Shown piece after piece: positions 58,059 to 64,000 of a stretch of 64,000 nt of DNA (position 1 is the stretch's first letter; every line of letters starts with the position of its first letter). Both the position numbers and the translations under genes were made by a program. This DNA comes from Branchiostoma belcheri. Its lineage: Eukaryota > Chordata > Leptocardii > Amphioxiformes > Branchiostomatidae. A model generated the notes under the pieces. The model made no database searches, was not told the DNA's origin, and was given only the letters and a program-made list of their open reading frames with translations. The DNA is taken from positions 1,852,215 through 1,916,214 of the forward strand of contig NW_017804043.1 of assembly GCF_001625305.1 (NCBI RefSeq). The letters run 5' to 3'.

Positions 58059-58548
58059 ATGTTCTCGAGTGCGAACGCTGTCCTGCTACAAGCTGCAATG
58101 TCGGGGTATGACGAGAGAAAACCCCGCAGACATCGGCGGAAGAACCGTAGCAGCAACAAGACCACAGCGCACCAAGCGGCGAAAGGTTGCACTGCTGTTG
58201 GGGAAGTCTCTGTGAAGAAGAATTTGACAAAGGACTTGGCTGATGCCATGGAGGGCTGCGAAAACTCTGGGGGACGTCCAAATGTCTTCCTACAAGCAGT
58301 GGAGAATGCCCTAAAGGTGTGGTACATGTATTATGGTTTGAATTGCTTATGAGTATGTGTGTCTGTATCATAAGCAAAGCTGTATATTGTAACCTCTTTG
58401 CGATTGTCAGCATCTATAGGTTTGGCTACTTTCGGATGAGCTACATTAACGACGTTGTTTTGTGCCTGCTTAGGTCTTCAAGAGAGCTGGCCATTGTAAT
58501 ACGCAAGGACAGAATTCGAAAGGGGATCGCAGACATCCAACCTTGTGA
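58059..58548 (+). CDS. Small basic orphan protein (110 aa), two exons
   Basis: Exon 58059-58316 ends at GTGTGG and exon 58474-58548 follows TGCTTAG, in phase 0. The protein begins MFSSANAVLLQAAMSGYDER, has a strongly basic run (RKPRRHRRKNRSSNK, about residues 20-35), then a helix-like PNVFLQAVENALKVFKRAG spanning the intron. It ends at TGA after RRHPTL. The first exon is much more GC-rich than its surroundings, supporting real coding. Unrecognised; the basic run could bind nucleic acid or be a nuclear signal. An alternative is read-through of the first donor, giving a different 97-residue protein. Confidence 0.4.
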
Positions 58549-59909
58549 TGAAAGGATCTCCTGAATTTCAAGTAACACAAGATAACAGAACATCCATTCC
58601 AGGGCAGTCCATTTATAAAAAGAGACACTGGATTAAAGTTGGGAGGAGGGTGTTACTGTTATTATTAGTTTCTAACAGATAATAATTTTAGGAAGTAAAG
58701 GTACGGTAAAGTTCTCATCAATTGATGTACAAGATGTAAAACTTGTGTAACATGGTCCTTTATTACAATGTTGTTTTCCACAGCCCTCAAATACTACTAC
58801 ATAAAAAGTGTACTCCAAAGGCATAGTATTAATTTGGTCCCTATCATATAGTACAACCACTGCTTCCATAGTACATTTGTATGTAAAAGTCAAAAAGTCT
58901 ATAGATAAAAGTCAGACTACATATTCAGTACCCTGTCTTGTTGTCAGTGACATGTCATCATGGTGATATAAAAGTTCATCTAGAAAACACTACATACATT
59001 GATTTGGCAGAGTGGATAGTTGGACCTAAATACTTTTCAATGTACATTACAGGTAGATATTGATACTTTTACAGAAAACATGGAAAAGACAGTCAATTAA
59101 GACAGTTATTAATTAGTTACGGTTTTATCATTGTCATTTCTGTATACCAGTAGTTTTGAGCAACAGTTTTCTTCCAGTCTGTTTTACATAGTAAAAATAA
59201 TTAAAACTGTCATTACACATCAATATACCAGTATATATCACACTCTTGGTTACTAGTATCTCACTTTGCATCTATTCTGGGTAAAAATAATAAAAGACAA
59301 AGCGTAATTGCAGACCTATCTTAAAAAGCATGTCAACAGAATGTACTGTGCCTGCACAAAACCTGGATTTTTACATTTTCGCTGGATATTTGGTCAATGT
59401 TGTATCAGGATTTAGCTCATTGCAGATGATATCTTTTCCACAACACTTGAAAACTAAAGATACACAATACAAATGTACTACATGTAGATAGTTTGTGCGG
59501 GTGCAGTGCATTCTGCCGACATGCTGTTTTATAACATGTTTTATAACAGTGAAACTTAAAGCTAAGCTACATTATTAGCAAACTACATGGCACCATGGGA
59601 AAGCTATGCAAAGTATATAATTTTATAGAGAACAATAACAAAAATAACATGGTTGTTGACATTACCACAATTCATCTTTGGTTGGTTTCCATATTTTCCA
59701 AGCAGATCTTCTGGTAACTCACAGTCTGGCAAATGGATACTGCCTGGCCAATGTGAAAGTCAGTCTTTGCAGCCACCAAAAGATTTGCTTGAAGATTAGG
59801 TTTCCTGTCTGACCCAAGCAAAAACCTGCCAACCCTAGCCTTTGCCAAAAAATTTGGACAACAGATTATTAAAAGTCTTCTTACAGACCCTGTATTTCTA
59901 AGATTTTGT
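58549..59909. other. Spacer and probable 3' UTR of the FAM111-like gene
   Basis: AT-rich, no convincing exon on either strand. The 92-codon minus-strand frame at 59672-59950 lies directly after the peptidase stop and overlaps it, so it is taken as 3' UTR. Confidence 0.4.
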
Positions 59910-62135
59910 CTAAGTGGATGCGCCCTGTGGTGTAGGGAACAATTCTTCACACAGTTCTGGACACTTGTTTCTCATATCATCCCTGATAGCGGTCATCTTT
60001 ACTCCCTGTTCTACGTTTTGACCATGCGGACGGTACCCACGAGCATGCATGACCACAAGGTTTCCTTCCTTGTCAAAGCCAGGGGCACCGGAGGACCCAT
60101 GGCCCATCACAGAACAGTAGGTTACCCTACGCTGGTCGATTAGCTGGGAGAAGTCTCCCGTAGGCTGAGGGTTGTGCTTCAGATACACCCCTATATCTGG
60201 GTGTGGATAGGGGCAGCTTGGGTCCATGACTTTGGGGTCCCCGCCTGGGTGCCCAACCAAAGTGATGGTACCCGAATGCTTTACATCACAAACCAGGGGA
60301 CCAAGCGCCGGCAGCATTGTCTGAACTTCGGCCATTTGGCCATCTGGAATTGAGAATTCAAGCACGCAGTAGTCAAGATCACTGATATCACTGTGCCAAG
60401 GAACCTCTTTTTGAATCAGGAATCTTATTTGCTCAAAGGGACTTAAAGGGTCTTCAAAGAAGTTGAACTCCACAAAGGCCTTCCCTGGATTTTCTGACAG
60501 ATATTTGATAGTTGAATCAAGAACATGCTTACAAGTCATCACATACTTTGTGCCAACCCGAAAACATGTTCCACATACAATGATAGACAGGTGACCATTG
60601 GATTCTACTTCCACAAAGACAACCCCAACAGACTTTGCAGCTGGTAGTAGCTTTTGCAGGAGAAGAATAGTGACTGGACCAAACTTCTGGCAGCTAACAG
60701 GGGCAGCATGTTCATAGTTACCCTGAGCTGAACCAGTGTCCGTACCCTCCTCATTAGCTATGACAGCTGAAATGTCTTGATACAGCCTCTCAACTTCTTT
60801 GCTTATTCTGTAACCTCTATCGAACAATGTCTTCAGAAGATCCATGTTACGTCTGTTGTATCCACTGCGCTTGATGTCGTGTGCACCTTGAGTGGCGCTG
60901 CGTGAGATGGCTTTAAGCAGCCTACACATCGATACCATAACAGGATCCCTCAAACGTACACCCCACGCTGCACCTGCCACCTGTTCCTCAGAATTCTCAT
61001 CTGAGACACCCTGTTGACATGGGAAAAAACAACCAAAAGTTTAGCCTTTGTTCTGAATAATGAAATAGATGTGAATGATATCTGGGCACCTATCTCTCTG
61101 TTCAATATATATGCAAATGCAATTTCTTCCATGAGAATTCTATTTTCATTGCCTTGTCTTTACTAAAGACTAAAGACAACAACATACCGGCATTTGAAAA
61201 TTCCTTTTCATTATTCACTGTTTGGTATACCCTTACACTTACAGTATTCAAAGCAAGATCATTAATATATATGCTCTAGCTATAGTGGCTCCATGGTGAA
61301 AAAGTTTGACACTGACCTTGCTCTGGGTACAAGACAACTAAACATTCACTCTATATCTAGCTAGCTTCCACAAAATTGATTTGTGATATGACTATTATGA
61401 TTTTGAATGAATGAATTTCTTTATTTATACCCAAAAAGACAGGCACACAAAAATACTAGTAGTACAATGTACATGACATATGAATACCTCAGAGGATTCC
61501 TGGCTAAACTTAAGCTGGTCCTCAGATGATTCCTGGCTGAACTTCTCCTCTTCTTGCCACTCCATCTCTCCAAGACTGTGGTCCACTGCAGGGACAGAAG
61601 CTGGCTGTGGAGTGGGATCCATCTCTGCTGTTGTTGCCAAATGTTGGATGATCTTGGATAATTCTGACCAACAAAAATCTTATAATTTACAAATTATATC
61701 TCTATTATAAAGATTCCATAAACTACACATCCAGATCTACTACCATCAACGAGCACAAGCCCGTTTCTTCGCGAGAATCGCGGCTACAAAGTTCTTTATT
61801 ACCACGAAAATAAAACGCAAAATGCTGATATCATCATATTCTCAAACGGGACAAAATGGCGGATTATCAAGAAAAGCGTCCCCCGCCCCCGCCCCCGCAC
61901 CACATTCTAGAGAAAAATAATTTCTTACCCACACAAAATCATCTATATTTGGACTATAGATAGAAAATAAATGTTCAGAATATCTTACCGGCCTAGTTTC
62001 AAGTTGCCAGTCGATGTTTCGCCGGTTTTCTGACCTTTTCTGAGTTGTTTTTGTTGGAGCAAGGTCCTCCAAGGCTGGACGCGACGCTAGCCTACTTTCA
62101 CTTTTCGCGGGTTGTTTGCAAATGACCCCCTGCAT
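59910..62135 (-). CDS. FAM111-like trypsin-fold serine peptidase
   Basis: Main exon 61010-59910 (stop TAG), preceded by exon 61652-61488 and first exon 62135-61989, about 470 residues. The second acceptor (CCAAG at 61653) is weak, and translation could instead begin at 61622, giving 411 residues. The peptidase is in the last 270 residues. CGTCFRVGTKYVMTCKHVL gives the catalytic His, SDLDYCVLEF the Asp and GHGSSGAPGF the Ser in a GSSGAP version of the GDSGGP motif, followed by DKEGNLVVMHARGY. This layout and the Ser-loop sequence match FAM111A/B, nuclear proteases that in vertebrates limit DNA-protein crosslinks and some viruses. The N-terminus is acidic with a repeated FSQESSED motif. No signal peptide, so intracellular action is expected. 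All triad residues are present, so it is probably active. Confidence 0.72.
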
Positions 62136-62838
62136 CGTTGGATTGGGTCGTTATTGACCAATCAACGCCGAGGACGTCTTAATCATGCTATACCCAGAGT
62201 GTCCGCTAGATGACGCTGTTGTATATGCTAAAGAACTGCATTGGTTTAGAGATTAATACAAACCATGGTGTGGTTACTCGAGTTAGTGAATTTCAAAGAT
62301 AGGGAAAAGGAAGAGAAGGACGTCCCGCCTTTAAAATTTTGTCGCCAACTACATTGCCAATGTCTTGTTCAACATTAGTTAGAGTTTGTCCAAAGTATCA
62401 GCGTCTGCTTCTCTACAAACGATCGCTGGAGAAGCAGTAAGTACTTGGGGCGAGTACTTGGTACTTGCTATAACTTAATAAGTAAGTTTTTTTTCTTATT
62501 ATATGAATACTACTTCAATGCAATCAGTATCTTATCGCACCATGTGAGTTTCGATCCTTAGTAATACTAAAAGCGTAGTAGCCTTAGAAAACGAATGAAT
62601 GGTGTTATTGGTACCACGCCCGGAGTACCAGTAACGTCCCATCAATGTATCGTAACAATAGTTGTCGCGAGTTGTAGATTTGTCAAATTGTTTTCTTATG
62701 AGTCATATTATAGTATGTCATTTTATAATACCATGTTTTCAATCAATAATTGGCCTTTTTTTACATTAATTTGTTTCCGGAAGACACTGTTAATGAGAAA
62801 TATCACCTCTAATTGTTTTAGCGGCTTGTTTAGACTTT

Positions 62839-62886
62839 GATTGGAACAACCAAATCACTTTTGACAGGACGGTTTGTTTATAAAAG
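62839..62886 (+). promoter_or_regulatory. CCAAT and TATA-box promoter
   Basis: ATTGG at 62840-62844 and a consensus TATAAAAG at 62879-62886, about 40 bp apart, point to transcription rightward from about 62910. Confidence 0.45.
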
Positions 62887-62909
62887 GGGTTGGGTCATCC
62901 GATACGACC

Positions 62910-63583
62910 CTGTCCCTCCCCATCACAGATATTGTAACAGTCCATCTAGGGACTGAGCATTAACTCTCTCACTTAACAAGGGGAAACACAAGGAACCAAA
63001 TTTACAGCCCAAAAGTATATTTTGTAACTTACATAATCTATATATAAATAATTCTTACATTCAAGTATTCAGTTTGGCTAGTTTTGGGAAGATCTAGGAG
63101 CGTTTGATCAGTCCCATCATCTTACCCGAGAGCATTAACGTATTGTCCCCAATTTTCAAGCGAAGTTACGTTGGGAGGGGAGCGTTCAGCTTGGTGGCAG
63201 CTGAGTGCGAAGTTTCACCTCAACAAGAGCGATTCTTCAACTTTTACCCAGTTTTAAGTCTCCCCGCTTGTTCCCAAGCGTGACCAAGGAAACCTTGAGG
63301 AATACCAGAACCATCTTGGAACTTGTGCTTGAGGAATTTTGCCCCGGGCGACCCAGGAAAGCTGGGCAGGAAAATCTGAAAATCTCTCCGAGTCCAACCC
63401 CGCTGTGCGCCGTCAACGCGTGAGCGAGTTTGGCCCTGACCCAGCCATAGATAGGGATACAACTCTTGCTTCTGACAGCTCCTAAGTGCCGCGTGGACTA
63501 CCAGGAATTCACGAACGTCCACGGACAAGATTCGTCTGGAATCTACCTGCAGAAAATATGCCTTGAATGTCGGTAACGTGCGG
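62910..63583 (+). other. Probable first exon of a gene leaving the window at the right
   Basis: Starting about 30 bp after a TATA box, this GC-richer stretch ends at a strong GTGAGT donor (63584). The last ATG before it (63567) opens MSVTC and runs into the donor in phase 2, so most of the exon would be a 670-nt leader. The remaining gene is outside the window. Other reading frames across this stretch are not recognised. Confidence 0.3.
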
Positions 63584-63589
63584 GTGAGT

Positions 63590-64000
63590 CAGCAACGGAA
63601 AAGTTTTTGTGTTTTCCGACAGGGTGCAAATTTATGAATGATCCCAGCTGAAATCCTCTGGATTACTCGACGCACTGGCTTATCTCTCGCGTGCTTTAGG
63701 AAGTACTTCAGCGCCAAATCTGCCTTCCGATCTGATAGTCTACTTGTTGGGGAGGATTTTGGAGTCCTAAGGGCGACCGGGGACCGGGAGTTTGTGTAAG
63801 CTCGGAGTGGGAATCGCGCTTTTGTTTTGATACGCGCCCGACGTCGGTCTATCTCGGCAAACTGCGACGAGCCTTGGAAAAACCATGGAGTGACACACGT
63901 CAGAAAGGTTTGCTCGTCTTTCAGTTCTCCTTTGTAAGAGCTTGAAACAAGATCTAAAAGTCTAAAGGAAGCCATATAGATGTCCTTGCGATCACCAGGA
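63590..64000. other. Right edge, no assigned gene
   Basis: A 128-codon minus-strand frame (63975-63589) covers most of this stretch. It is basic in composition and resembles no family I know. It could be a real terminal exon or a chance frame in intron 1 of the rightward gene. Confidence 0.25.

Noticed and set aside
57925..58413. 162-codon and 93-codon minus-strand frames
   Set aside because: They are antisense to the GC-rich first exon of the small basic gene, which has better splice and start context.

Overview
The window looks like nuclear DNA of an invertebrate chordate, most likely a lancelet (Branchiostoma); the species is an inference. Genes are intron-rich with short exons and GT-AG introns. 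Protein families are animal-wide or chordate-type: ACBP, SNAPC1, SNRNP25, ARL5, BTB-kelch, CARD-caspase and FAM111-like peptidase. The DNA between exons is dense with short inverted-repeat transposons, tRNA-derived SINEs and 5'-truncated LINEs. There are no operons or ribosome binding sites. Gene models were built by reading splice sites and checking that reading phase is kept across every junction.

Layout. 1-8.7 kb: first coding exon of a CYP4-type cytochrome P450 (minus), transposon relics, a cluster of CRE sites with a CArG box, and a 170-bp tandem repeat. 9.3-11.4 kb: a four-exon acyl-CoA-binding protein gene (plus). 13.0 kb: tRNA-Pro(TGG). 14.2-21.4 kb: transposon-rich, with two weak or orphan plus-strand gene models. 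22.5-27.8 kb: SNAPC1 (minus, 11 exons). 28.6-30.8 kb: SNRNP25 (plus), head-to-head with SNAPC1. 34.5-42.1 kb: ARL5 (minus, six exons), convergent with SNRNP25. 43.4-44.1 kb: an orphan zinc-ribbon-like protein (minus). 44.5-48.7 kb: a seven-exon gene (plus) for a protein with two CARD domains and a caspase fold that lacks the catalytic cysteine. 50.8-56.8 kb: an eight-exon BTB-BACK-kelch gene (plus) with duplicated exon fragments. 58.1-58.5 kb: a small basic orphan (plus). 59.9-62.1 kb: a FAM111-like trypsin-fold peptidase (minus). 62.8-63.6 kb: a TATA promoter and the probable first exon of a gene running off the right edge.

How the genes relate. Two neighbours share a theme: SNAPC1 helps transcribe snRNA genes and SNRNP25 is a U11/U12 snRNP protein, and they are divergently arranged. 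The most unusual gene is the tandem-CARD pseudocaspase. By architecture it is a CARD counterpart of c-FLIP (two death-fold domains plus a dead caspase domain), so it may be a dominant regulator of CARD-based apoptotic or inflammatory signalling; that role is inference. It sits 349 bp from, and divergent to, an unrecognised C2C2 protein. The remaining genes look like ordinary unlinked housekeeping or family members.
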